From Caryophanales bacterium (lineage in GTDB: Bacteria; Bacillota; Bacilli; JARBTR01): 32,141 nucleotides of DNA. The notes under the pieces were generated by a model. The model made no database searches. It saw nothing but the letters and a program-made list of their open reading frames with translations, and was not told where the DNA came from. Positions 7,393 through 15,974 of this stretch are shown one piece after another. The stretch is taken from the NCBI GenBank assembly GCA_029240105.1, contig JARBTR010000014.1, positions 1-32,141 of the forward strand. Direction: 5' to 3'. How positions within the stretch are numbered: position 1 is the first letter of the stretch; each line of letters starts with the position of its first letter. Both the position numbers and the translations under genes were made by a program.

Positions 7393-9961
7393 TTATTTTT
7401 CTAGCATTTTTACTACTTCAGCAATCGCTTCGTCCAATTTTTCTGGACTTTTTCCACCTGCTTGTGCCATATCAGGGCGTCCACCGCCACTACCACCACA
7501 GATAGTTGCAACCTGCCTAATGATATTTCCAGCGTGGTAACCCTTTTCTATATTATCTTTTGATACTACAGCAATTAAATTTACCTTATCAGCAGTTGCA
7601 CTACCTAAAACAATTACACTTGAAGGTAATTTTACCTTTAATTCATCGGCCATTGTTCGCAATGTGTTCATATCCTGTGCATTAACTTTTGCTGAAAGAA
7701 CTGTGATCCCATTTACTAGTACTGCTTTTGATTCTAGTGATTTAGCTTCGATATTACCTAGTTTGGTTTTCAAGGATTCATTTTCACGGTGTGCATCCTT
7801 CAAATCAGCTAGTAAGGAATCTATTTTTACAGGAAGATCCTTTAGATTTACCTTTAACTTCTCTGCAGATTCCTTTAATACATTCACTTGTGAAGTCATC
7901 AATTCATATGCAGCTTGTCCAGTAACAGCCTCAATACGACGTATACCTGCTCCTATTCCTGCTTCAAATACTATTTTGAAAAGCCCAATAGAGGAAGTAT
8001 TGCTTACATGACATCCACCACATAACTCAAGGCTGTAGTCACCTACTTTTACAACACGCACAACATCTCCATATTTTTCACCAAAAAGAGCCATTGCACC
8101 CATTTCTTTTGCCTCTGCAATTTGTTTGTAAGAAATGTTTAAATCTAGTGTTGCCCAAATCTTCTCATTTACTATCTGTTCAATTTTTTCAAGCTCTTCA
8201 GCAGTTACAGCACCAATGTGAGAAAAATCAAAACGTAAGCGTTCTGCAGACACTTGTGATCCAGCTTGATTTACATGAGTACCTAGTACATCCTTTAATG
8301 CTTGGTGTAACAAATGAGTAGCTGTATGATTTTTTGTAACACGTCCACGATTGGCTAGATCTACCTTTGCTAAAACAGTTTCTCCTACTGTTAATGTTCT
8401 TGAAACTATTTTTACTGTGTGCATGGGTTGGCCGTTCGGTGCTTTTTGTACATCTGTAACTTCAGCAATACCGTTAAGATTAGAAAGGGTTCCTAGGTCA
8501 GCAATTTGCCCACCACTTTCTGCATAGAAAGGTGTTTTGTCTAGCATGATTTGGACAACATCTTCACGTGATGCAGATTGTACTGCTTCACCATCTTTAA
8601 GGATGTAAAGAATCTTTCCTTCTGATTCCAATAGGTCATACCCAACAAATTCACTAGGATCTTTTAATTCGCCAAGAATTCCACCCTGAACTTTCATCGA
8701 TTCAACATCTTGACGGGCATTACGAGCACGTTCACGTTGTGCTTCCATTTCGCTATTAAATCCTTCACGGTCAATTCTCATATTTTCATCAGCAGCATAC
8801 TCTTCAGTTAACTCAATTGGAAAACCAAAAGTGTCATACAATTTGAAAGCATCTTTCCCACTAATCGTATCGCTTCCGTTTTCTTTTTCATTTTTAATAA
8901 CTTCTGCTAAAATTTCCAAACCACCGTTTAGTGTTTCGTGGAAACGTTCTTCTTCGCTCTTGATAACCTTTTGAACAAAAGGAATGTTTTCCTTTACATT
9001 TGAATAGTAAGCCTCCATGATTTCAGCTACAACAGGAACTAACTCAAACATAAATGGTCTTTCAATACCTAATTTTTTAGCATAACGAACCGAACGACGT
9101 ATTAAACGTCGTAAAATGTAGCCACGACCCTCATTTGAAGGTAATGCTCCGTCCACGATATTCTTTTCCAGATAGTTTTTCCATGAAATGAATCATTGGC
9201 AAAAATAGATCTGTGTCGTAGTTTGTCTCTCCATCTTGGATAATCGCTACCATTCGTTCTAATCCCATTCCTGTATCAATGTTCTTTGTAGGAAGTTCAG
9301 GATATTCAGAACGTTTCAATCCTTCTTTTGAATTAAATTGAGAAAGTACGATGTTTCCAATTTCAAGATAACGATCGTTTTCTAAATCCTCAATTAAAAG
9401 TCTAATACCGATGTTTTCTGGATCATATTTTGTTCCGCGATCATAAAAAATCTCAGTACAAGGACCACATGGGCCTTCTCCAATTTCCCAGAAATTGCCC
9501 TCAAGTTTAATAATGTGGTCTTCAGGTAAGCCCATCTTTAGCCACTGATTATAAGAATCGTTATCTTCTGGATAAACAGTTACATAAAGTTTATCTTTCT
9601 CAAAACCAAACCAATCTGGTGAAGTAATCATTTCCCACCAGTATGCCATTGCTTCTTCTCTGAAATAATCTCCAATCGAGAAGTTACCTAACATTTCGAA
9701 GAACGTATGGTGTCGAGCCGTAATACCTACATTTTCGATGTCATTTGTTCTGATTGCTTTTTGTGAATTTGTGATTCGTGGATTCTCCGGGATCACACTT
9801 CCATCAAAGTATTTTTTTAGTGTGGCAACACCTGAATTAATCCAAAGCAATGTAGGGTCATTAACAGGTACAAGCGAAGCACTTGGCTCAATGGCATGTC
9901 CTTTTTGCTCGAAATAATCGAGAAACATTTTTCTCACTTCAGCACTTGACATTTTTTTCAT
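7393..9961 (-). pseudogene. alaS: Alanine--tRNA ligase, interrupted by an internal deletion/frameshift
   Basis: AlaRS charges tRNA-Ala with alanine and is normally essential. The first part (9131-9961, ATG at 9961 with AAGGAG at 9971-9976) has the class II core: [18 protein letters not shown] (motif 2) and [12 protein letters not shown]. The second part (7393 to about 9153) resumes at [16 protein letters not shown] (motif 3), then the editing domain [14 protein letters not shown] and the C-terminal [12 protein letters not shown]. Between SGKEY and DGALP about 25 residues, including the VIADHIRT segment, are missing, and the frame changes near 9150. A single deletion of 3n+2 bases (roughly 70-80) explains both. 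The two parts sum to about 854 residues against about 880 expected. It is either a real lesion with another alaS elsewhere, or a sequencing/assembly error. Everything else about the gene, including its leader, looks intact. Confidence 0.9.
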
Positions 9962-10086
9962 CTTTTTATACTCCTTATTCATAATATTCAATTATTTTTA
10001 GCATTCAAAACGAATGAAAATTCAGTTGTTTGTCATACCTGATAAGCTTTAAAATGGTAGTTTCTACGAGATTGTTGACTATTGAA

Positions 10087-10325
10087 ACAAAAAAAGTCCC
10101 TGCTTTATCACTAAAGCAGGGACGAATAATTTCGCGGTACCACCCTGATTGTAAACAAAAAAACGTTTACCATCTCTCAACCTTAACGCGGCATACGGTG
10201 AGTTTTACTCACACTCCAGACTAGCCTTCCAAAAGTCTTCAATTAGATTTCTTTCACCCTAGGAAATCCTCTCTAGTAATTGGGCACTTTTGTACTCGAT
10301 CTTTCATCATTTTGAACTGTATTCT
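10087..10325 (-). ncRNA. T-box leader of alaS (alanine specifier)
   Basis: A tRNA-sensing T-box riboswitch. The T-box sequence AGGGTGGTACCGCG is at 10133-10146 on the minus strand, followed by an intrinsic terminator (10087-10123: 12-bp stem GTCCCTGCTTTA/TAAAGCAGGGAC, then T7). Upstream are the AGTA and GGTGAAAG elements of stem I. A GCT triplet at 10223-10225 sits at the same distance before TCTGGAG as the TGG specifier does in the trpS leader, so the specifier is Ala GCU. Uncharged tRNA-Ala should stabilise the antiterminator and allow alaS transcription. Confidence 0.93.
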
Positions 10326-10329
10326 ACAA

Positions 10330-10358
10330 ATTATCACATTTGAATGATGCTTTGTCAA
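10330..10358 (-). promoter_or_regulatory. SigmaA promoter for the alaS T-box transcript
   Basis: TTGACA (10353-10358) and GATAAT (10330-10335) are spaced by exactly 17 bases on the minus strand, placing the transcript start just before the T-box stem I. Confidence 0.8.
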
Positions 10359-10385
10359 TCTAAGCCCATAATCCAAAAATTAAAA

Positions 10386-11459
10386 TTAAATTTCCTTATC
10401 TCTTTTTTGTTGAAAATGAAATTTTACATGTGTGATGATGACTTTGATAATTGCAAGGATAGGAACAGAAAAAATAATACCAGAAAGACCTCCGACCTCT
10501 TCCCCTATTATTAGTGCAAACATAATGAACAAAGGATGTAGTCGTAAATTTTTACCCATAATAATGGGTGAAATGAGGTTTCCTTCAATAATTTGCAAAA
10601 CCGCATTTGTTATAAAGACTTTTATAACCATGCTTTTAGAAATAGTAAATGCTATAAGAAGTGCTGGAACAGCTCCAAAAACAGGACCAAATGTCGGTAT
10701 AATGTTCGTTATACCAACAATAACACTTAATAAAATTGGGTAATCCATACCAATCAAAAGGTATGCAAAATACGATAAAATACCAATCAAAACACATACA
10801 AAAAGTTGAGCTCGAATATACCCTCCGAGGGAAAAATCTAATTCTAAAAATAAAGCACGAACACTAGACTGCCATTTGCGTGGAATTAAGCCAATAAAGA
10901 AATCTTTGATTTTGGTATGATCATGTAGCATGTAATACGTAATAAAAGGAATGGTCGTAATCGTCAAAATCAAACTTGGCAGGTGGGTAAATTGCTTGCC
11001 AATTCCATCAGCTTGATTCGCCATACTGTTTTCATAGTGGTTGATTAACTGATGTAATTTTTTATGGATCCCAAATGGTAGCTTTCTGGATTGATTTTCA
11101 AAGTTGAAGATTAAGTCATGATACTTTTCGGTTAATGACGGTGTTTGTTTTGAGAATTCTTTCATTTGTTCATAAAAAGCTGGGATTCCCAAATAAACTG
11201 CTAACACAATCGCTCCAAAGAATAGCGTGTATACCACAGTTAACGCGATCCATTTTTTCACACCTAAGTTCTTTAAAATTCTTATAAAAGGGTGTAGAAG
11301 ATAACTTATAAAGGCAGAAATGAGAAATGGTATGGTTCCAATCCACAAAATATGAAAAAATCCAGACCAAATATTCCGGAGCAAATAGATAAAATAACAA
11401 AGTATAAGGATCAGTAAAGTTAGTAATAAACGATAGATCCATTTTAATTGGATGTTCAT
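10386..11459 (-). CDS. yrrI: AI-2E family transporter (YrrI)
   Basis: A 357-residue membrane protein of the AI-2E/YdiK/PerM family, which includes autoinducer export and Na+/H+ antiport members; the substrate here is unknown. About eight membrane segments are seen: two near residues 5-50, one near 60-80, then the C-terminal block with the family motif around VVGITNIIPTFGPVFGAVPA, typical of this family. The start is uncertain. The ATG at 11459 matches the family N-terminus (MNIQLKWIYRLLL) but has no clear ribosome binding site. A TTG at 11501 would add 14 residues and also lacks one. In B. subtilis the gene likewise neighbours alaS. Confidence 0.85.
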   Translation of the reverse strand: MNIQLKWIYRLLLTLLILILCYFIYLLRNIWSGFFHILWIGTIPFLISAFISYLLHPFIRILKNLGVKKWIALTVVYTLFFGAIVLAVYLGIPAFYEQMKEFSKQTPSLTEKYHDLIFNFENQSRKLPFGIHKKLHQLINHYENSMANQADGIGKQFTHLPSLILTITTIPFITYYMLHDHTKIKDFFIGLIPRKWQSSVRALFLELDFSLGGYIRAQLFVCVLIGILSYFAYLLIGMDYPILLSVIVGITNIIPTFGPVFGAVPALLIAFTISKSMVIKVFITNAVLQIIEGNLISPIIMGKNLRLHPLFIMFALIIGEEVGGLSGIIFSVPILAIIKVIITHVKFHFQQKRDKEI

Positions 11460-11563
11460 GATTGTCGGAAGACGATATACGAACAATTCTTTTAACGTCA
11501 ACTTGGTAACTTATAAAAATCTCTAATAGTACCAAAAGAAGTTGCATGTACGTCTAATCCTTT

Positions 11564-11606
11564 CACCCCTAACGAAAAACCTTCTATCTATTTTTCGTTA
11601 GAGGTG
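11564..11606 (-). repeat. 16-bp near-perfect hairpin between yqhO and yrrI
   Basis: Arms CACCTCTAACGAAAAA and TTTTTCGTTAGGGGTG pair over 16 positions (one G-U) around an 11-base loop on the minus strand. No T run follows on that strand, so it is not a standard terminator for yqhO. The 3' arm is continuous with GGGGTGAAAGG, a ribosome-binding-site-like string. Confidence 0.65.
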
Positions 11607-11629
11607 ACTTTTATATACTATGTGTTCGT

Positions 11630-12496
11630 TCAAATGGACCATTTTTCAAAGAAACTAACTGCTGTACTTTCTCCAATTTTAAAAATCTCTTCACATTCTG
11701 TTTTCGGCATATCAAAGTCTGCACTTACTCCCTCTTTCAGTTTAATAAAAATAATATTCTTTTCAACTTTGCGAGAGATGTGCCTGAGATCATGTGAGTT
11801 GAGCGCTGAATTAAATAAAGCTGAAAAAAGCTCAATAGCATTACTGATTTTTCGATTATGTTCAAGTTTTTCCTTAGGTGTTAACTGAACACCTAAAACC
11901 GGTCGAATGGGTTTTTCATCTGGTTTTTCAAATAACCAAATCGGAAAATTACTAAGCAAGCCACCATCAACAAATACATTTTTTTTAATTTTTACTGGTT
12001 GAAAAATGTAAGGAATACTAATGCTCATACGAACAGCCTTAGCCACAGAAAATTCATCTGGATTAATACCATATTTAGGAAGATCATCAGGAAGAACAAT
12101 AATGCGATTATTTGAAACGTCGGATGCAATAATTCTAAGTGAATCTCTTTCAATGTCTTTAAAAGTGTGTATATTTCTTGAAGCCAAGACTTGTGTGAAC
12201 CATTTCTCAAAAGCATTACCTTTGTAAATACCCATCTTCCAATATAATAGGAACCATTTTATAAGTGGTAAGGTACGAAAACTTGAATCAAGAAAACGAT
12301 TTCGTGGAGCATTTAGAAGTATGTCATAAATCTCCTGACTGTTTAATCCAGCAGCTACTAAAGAAGCCACGATAGAACCAGCACTTGTCCCAGCTACTCT
12401 TTTAAAAATGTACCCTTTATCTTCAGCGGCTTTTATTGCACCAACTAAAGCATACCCCTTCATTCCTCCACCCGAAAAAACACCATCAATCTGCAT
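11630..12496 (-). CDS. yqhO: Patatin-like phospholipase (YqhO)
   Basis: A 288-residue cytoplasmic patatin-family hydrolase, probably acting on phospholipid acyl chains. The three family blocks are complete: the oxyanion loop GGGMKG (9-14), the nucleophile elbow GTSAGS with S38, and the dyad aspartate D177 in VDGG (176-179). The protein matches B. subtilis YqhO in length (about 290). GAGGTGATTTC before the ATG at 12496 is a good ribosome binding site. There is no signal peptide. Its neighbour yqhL is divergent, 270 bases away. Confidence 0.9.
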   Translation of the reverse strand: MQIDGVFSGGGMKGYALVGAIKAAEDKGYIFKRVAGTSAGSIVASLVAAGLNSQEIYDILLNAPRNRFLDSSFRTLPLIKWFLLYWKMGIYKGNAFEKWFTQVLASRNIHTFKDIERDSLRIIASDVSNNRIIVLPDDLPKYGINPDEFSVAKAVRMSISIPYIFQPVKIKKNVFVDGGLLSNFPIWLFEKPDEKPIRPVLGVQLTPKEKLEHNRKISNAIELFSALFNSALNSHDLRHISRKVEKNIIFIKLKEGVSADFDMPKTECEEIFKIGESTAVSFFEKWSI

Positions 12497-12738
12497 GAAA
12501 TCACCTCTGCGATTTGGCCAATGGAGCTTGGAACTAATTCATTTTGCAAAATGGTCCAGGATCACTGACATCCAATCATTAAGTAAAGAAATGGCAAAAC
12601 GATTCGTTTTATGTGTCAAAATAGTCAGATTTTTTCAGTAACCATTAGAGACACGCAATGATTGGCAACCTATGCTACTCCACTGTTTATACAGATAGAT
12701 AAGCAGTTTAAGCCAGTCTTAGAACAAAATGTTCAATC

Positions 12739-12767
12739 TTTTCAGTTCATGTAGAAAAATGTATAAT
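12739..12767 (+). promoter_or_regulatory. SigmaA promoter for yqhL
   Basis: TTTTCA (12739-12744) and a perfect TATAAT (12762-12767) are 17 bases apart. The -10 overlaps an in-frame ATG at 12766, so that ATG cannot be on the mRNA; this fixes the start further downstream. Confidence 0.7.
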
Positions 12768-12801
12768 GGACAAGTATTTAAATATGAAAGGTTGTTTTTT
12801 T

Positions 12802-13176
12802 ATGGAATGGTGGATTTTAGGTGGGGTTGTAGCTCTTTACGTAGCTTACATTATTTACAATTACCTCACTCAACGCAAAGCTTCGAAAGTGCTTACTGAA
12901 GCTGAATTTATTGCAGGTTATCGCAAAGGTCAATTAATCGATGTACGAGAAGATAATGAATTTAAAGCTGGACATATTTTGGGTGCACGAAATCTACCAA
13001 TGTCGATGTTCAGACGTACAATGACTTCACTTCGCAAAGATATGCCTGTATATCTTTACTGTCAAAATCAAATTAAAAGTTCACGTGCCGCTTCTATGCT
13101 TTATAAAGCTGGATTTAAAGAAATTTATCAGCTACAAGGTGGCTTTAAGTTATGGACGGGAAAAATTAAGAAATAG
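12802..13176 (+). CDS. yqhL: Membrane-anchored rhodanese-like protein (YqhL)
   Basis: A 124-residue protein with one N-terminal membrane segment (about residues 4-22) and a rhodanese domain (about 30-124) exposed to the cytoplasm. The active-site loop is YCQNQIKSSRAA with the catalytic C87, and the LIDVRE motif is at about 45-50; sulfur transfer is the expected activity, the acceptor unknown. I chose the ATG at 12802 (AAAGG upstream) because the earlier in-frame ATG at 12766 lies inside the -10 box. The protein ends in KIKK and is followed by a strong terminator, so it is monocistronic. Confidence 0.9.
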   Translation: MEWWILGGVVALYVAYIIYNYLTQRKASKVLTEAEFIAGYRKGQLIDVREDNEFKAGHILGARNLPMSMFRRTMTSLRKDMPVYLYCQNQIKSSRAASMLYKAGFKEIYQLQGGFKLWTGKIKK

Positions 13177-13180
13177 TTGT

Positions 13181-13219
13181 AAGACCTTCGAAAAAAATTT
13201 CGAAGGTCTTATTTTATTT
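13181..13219 (+). terminator. Terminator after yqhL
   Basis: AAGACCTTCGAAA and TTTCGAAGGTCTT form a 13-bp stem with a four-base loop, followed by ATTTTATTT. Confidence 0.85.
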
Positions 13220-13268
13220 ATCTCTTTCAGTAGGTTCATTCCCTCTTTGGCCTAATCAATCGTAAAAC

Positions 13269-13297
13269 TTGACCTTATGCCTAACATACTCTAGAAT
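13269..13297 (+). promoter_or_regulatory. SigmaA promoter for the trpS T-box transcript
   Basis: TTGACC (13269-13274) and TAGAAT (13292-13297) are separated by 17 bases, immediately upstream of the T-box leader. Confidence 0.65.
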
Positions 13298-13303
13298 TGA
13301 AAC

Positions 13304-13590
13304 AATTATTTATACAACAAGCGTTGACGAAAGAGAGTAAACTTTAAGAATGCTAAAGAGAGCTGATGTTTGGTGAGAATCAGTGCAGGATTAATGTTGA
13401 ATGGGCTTCTGAGCAACTTGGCTGAACATTAAGTAGGCTAAGCGGAATGTCTTACCGTTAAAAGAGACTATGTATCGAAACAGAATCTTGTTTCTGTACA
13501 GAAAAGTGCGTTTACATTGTAAACGAATGAAGGTGGCACCACGGGTTACTCGTCCTTAATTTTATTAAGGATGGGTAACCCTTTCTTTTT
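13304..13590 (+). ncRNA. T-box leader of trpS (tryptophan specifier)
   Basis: The T-box motif AAGGTGGCACCACGG is at 13530-13544. It overlaps the 5' arm of an intrinsic terminator (13543-13590: GGGTTAC and TCCTTAA arms with T-rich tail). Stem I carries AGAGAGTAA, GGTGAGAA and a TGG triplet at 13402-13404 followed by the usual CTTCTGAG, so the specifier is Trp UGG. Low charging of tRNA-Trp should turn on trpS. The T-box lies 70 bases before the trpS start. Confidence 0.94.
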
Positions 13591-13616
13591 GTAAAAATTT
13601 AAAGCGGAGGTGCAAC

Positions 13617-14609
13617 ATGAAGAAAACAATTTTAACCGGTATTAAACCAACTGGTCGCGTTCACTTAGGAAATTATATTGGTGTAATCAAACCTGCATTG
13701 GAATTGGCTAAAATTGATGAATATCAAACTGCCTACTTTATTGCTGATTATCATGGGTTAATAAATATCCACGATGCAAAAGAGTTAAGAGAACTTTCCT
13801 ACGGAATTGCTGCTACATGGTTGGCATTAGGCCTTGATCCAAACAAGTCACTTCTTTATAGGCAATCAGATATACCTGAGATACTTGAGCTAAATTGGAT
13901 TTTATCTTGTTTCGTTTCAAAGGGAATGATGAACCGAGCACATGCATACAAGGCTAAGGTTGAAAAAAATTTACAATCAGGTATCGAAGTAGATTCTGGC
14001 GTAAATATAGGTCTTTACAACTACCCTATTTTGATGTCAGCAGATATTTTAATGTTCAAAACTGACACTGTACCTGTAGGAAAAGATCAAGTTCAGCATG
14101 TAGAAATCACGAGAGATATTGCTGAAAACTTCAACAGAACTTATAGAGACACTTTTAAGCTTCCAGAATTTCTAATTCAAGAGCAGGGTTCTATTTTACC
14201 TGGGCTAGATGGAAGAAAAATGAGTAAGAGCTATGGGAATACGATTCCACTTTTTGAGGAACCAAATAAACTTCAAAAGTTAATAAATCGCATTGTAACG
14301 GATTCAAAACCTCCAGAAGAACCAAAGAATCCAAATACCTCAACTTTATTCACTATTTATAAGGAATTTGTTTCACAAGAAGAGGCCCTTAGAATGAGTG
14401 AAAATTTTTTAAATGGAATTAGCTGGGGTGAAGTGAAACAGGAGTTGTTTATAGTATTGAATAAAGCTCTTGGAGGGCCACGTGAGAAATATTATGAAAT
14501 GATTGCAAATCCTAAGGTTATTGATGAAATTTTGTTTGATGGAGCAAAAAAGGCTAGAGCAATTGCAATCCCATTTTTAAAAGAAGTAAAAAAACAAATT
14601 GGTTTATAA
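13617..14609 (+). CDS. trpS: Tryptophan--tRNA ligase (not of the usual B. subtilis type)
   Basis: A 330-residue class I synthetase that charges tRNA-Trp. The HIGH-type motif is VHLGN (15-19), the KMSKS loop is exact (201-205), and GKDQ at about 155-158 is the adenine/tryptophan-side motif. The N-terminus, TGIKPTGRVHLGNYIGVIKP followed by YFIADYHGLIN, differs from the B. subtilis housekeeping form, which as I recall reads about FSGIQPSGxxTLGNYIGA and has VDQHAIT. It looks like the second TrpRS lineage found as the sole or auxiliary enzyme in other bacteria. CGGAGGTG precedes the ATG. The gene sits next to a germination operon, not in its B. subtilis context, which fits transfer or an extra copy. 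Confidence 0.92.
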   Translation: MKKTILTGIKPTGRVHLGNYIGVIKPALELAKIDEYQTAYFIADYHGLINIHDAKELRELSYGIAATWLALGLDPNKSLLYRQSDIPEILELNWILSCFVSKGMMNRAHAYKAKVEKNLQSGIEVDSGVNIGLYNYPILMSADILMFKTDTVPVGKDQVQHVEITRDIAENFNRTYRDTFKLPEFLIQEQGSILPGLDGRKMSKSYGNTIPLFEEPNKLQKLINRIVTDSKPPEEPKNPNTSTLFTIYKEFVSQEEALRMSENFLNGISWGEVKQELFIVLNKALGGPREKYYEMIANPKVIDEILFDGAKKARAIAIPFLKEVKKQIGL

Positions 14610-14615
14610 ATAATA

Positions 14616-14655
14616 AAGGCAATCTCATGTAAAAAAGAGATTGCCTTGTTTATTA
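14616..14655 (+). terminator. Terminator after trpS, probably bidirectional
   Basis: AAGGCAATCTC and GAGATTGCCTT form an 11-bp stem followed by GTTTATT. On the minus strand the same stem is followed by TATTATTT and may also end the germinant receptor operon, whose last gene stops at 14679. Confidence 0.8.
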
Positions 14656-14678
14656 ATGTTTTATAGAGGTACATCTCT

Positions 14679-15761
14679 CTATATCTTTTTCCTTATTTTA
14701 CCCACAATAAATAGAATAATTGGTATTATCACACCAAAGGTACTATTAATATACACTAAAAAATTCATCGAAAATGTTTCTAAATCAAATCTGTTTATTG
14801 TTAATCCTAATGTAAGAAGATAAAGCAAAACTAAATAAATATTTAGTAAATGATTTGTTTCTTTAAGCTTAGACAATGATTTTATAATGTTTAAACTAAT
14901 AAAAATCAATACAGTTAAAAGAATGAAATCTGAAAAAATGAAAACGCCTACTACGATACTTTCTATTTTTTCTATTGTATCTAAAATTGATATTTGTTTT
15001 ACTGCAACTAAATATGCAAAAGGGATCCTTTGAGTGACTGAACTAGTTAGTGTTCCTACAACTTCAAATACGATCACAGCTGAAAATAGTATAAAAAATA
15101 CAATTGTAGAGATTCCTGATTTTAGAAGTTTTGCCTTATCATTAATAAATTCTCCTATAAAGAACATTAGAAAGAAGTAACTTCCTATTGCAGTAGTAAC
15201 CATACTTCCTTGCAAAATAGGTAAAACCTCTTTTGTAGAAACTGGCAAAACGCTATCCATTCGAATATTTTGAATCATGCATAAGCAAAGTATGACAAAA
15301 GCAAACATAATAACTAGAAAAAGAATTTCTGACATTCTGCCAATGTTCGTAATTCCTTTAGGTAAAATATAGGCAATGACCAGTAATGTAATTAGTAAAA
15401 TAAAATACATTGGTATACCTGGATATGCAGAGCCTATTAACCTTTCAACGTCATATCTAAGATAAATGGTTATTAGCAGTAGAGACCATAGGAAATAAAA
15501 AAACACTATAATCTTTCCAACCCATACACCAAATATCTCATAAATAACTTCCATCATTGATTTATCAGTATGTTTTTTAAAAATACTATGCAAAATGAAC
15601 AACATAATAAACAATGTAATTACTGCAGGAAGTGGTGCAAGCCATGCGGCCTGCCTAGCCTTAGCAGCAGAATATCCTGTAGTGTACCGTATGATTGGAG
15701 AACATGCTAGCACTATAAAAATTAGAAATGTTTGCCGTAATGAAATTTTACCTTTTGACAT
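14679..15761 (-). CDS. Spore germinant receptor B subunit (GerAB/GerKB family)
   Basis: A 360-residue integral membrane protein of the GerAB/APC-like transporter superfamily with about ten membrane helices spread over the whole length. In GerA-type receptors the B subunit carries the germinant-binding pocket in the inner spore membrane. The family start (KGKISLRQTFLIFIVLACSP) is preserved. I start it at the ATG at 15761, which follows AAGGAGATATAC; the nine extra upstream codons have no ribosome binding site and overlap the preceding gene. It is the last gene of the A-C-D-B operon. The germinant cannot be told from the sequence. Confidence 0.9.
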   Translation of the reverse strand: MSKGKISLRQTFLIFIVLACSPIIRYTTGYSAAKARQAAWLAPLPAVITLFIMLFILHSIFKKHTDKSMMEVIYEIFGVWVGKIIVFFYFLWSLLLITIYLRYDVERLIGSAYPGIPMYFILLITLLVIAYILPKGITNIGRMSEILFLVIMFAFVILCLCMIQNIRMDSVLPVSTKEVLPILQGSMVTTAIGSYFFLMFFIGEFINDKAKLLKSGISTIVFFILFSAVIVFEVVGTLTSSVTQRIPFAYLVAVKQISILDTIEKIESIVVGVFIFSDFILLTVLIFISLNIIKSLSKLKETNHLLNIYLVLLYLLTLGLTINRFDLETFSMNFLVYINSTFGVIIPIILFIVGKIRKKI

Positions 15762-15771
15762 GTATATCTCC

Positions 15772-15972
15772 TTAATAGTTAAATCCAATCAAATCATAGA
15801 AGTTACGAAATAAACTGGCAGAATTGGTATTCATCAGATAATAGGTACCATACGATAAGGTTATTACACCTAAAAAGACAAAAACAACAATTTCTCTTTT
15901 TAAACCCTTTTTCCACATTGTTTTAATCTCAAAGTAACTAATAAGTATAACAATAAAATAAAGCAACTTCAT
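15772..15972 (-). CDS. Small two-helix membrane protein, probable germinant receptor D subunit
   Basis: A 66-residue protein with two hydrophobic segments (about 2-14 and 28-47) joined by a basic stretch KTMWKKGLKRE. Small two-helix D proteins encoded inside or beside gerA-type operons are known in Bacillus and modulate receptor function. Size, topology and position between the C and B genes fit. GGGGGT 8 bases before the ATG is its ribosome binding site, and its start follows the C-subunit stop by two bases. Its own stop lies directly against the ribosome binding site of the B gene. Sequence conservation in this group is low, so the call rests on context. Confidence 0.7.
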   Translation of the reverse strand: MKLLYFIVILISYFEIKTMWKKGLKREIVVFVFLGVITLSYGTYYLMNTNSASLFRNFYDLIGFNY

Positions 15973-15974
15973 CG

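Noticed and set aside
11170..11547. 125-residue frame starting at a well-placed ATG before yrrI
   Set aside because: The sequence does not look like a membrane protein start or any known family and it overlaps conserved yrrI coding sequence; kept only as a note on the yrrI start problem.
12766..12801. Upstream ATG extending YqhL by 12 residues
   Set aside because: The ATG is part of the TATAAT box, so it is not transcribed.
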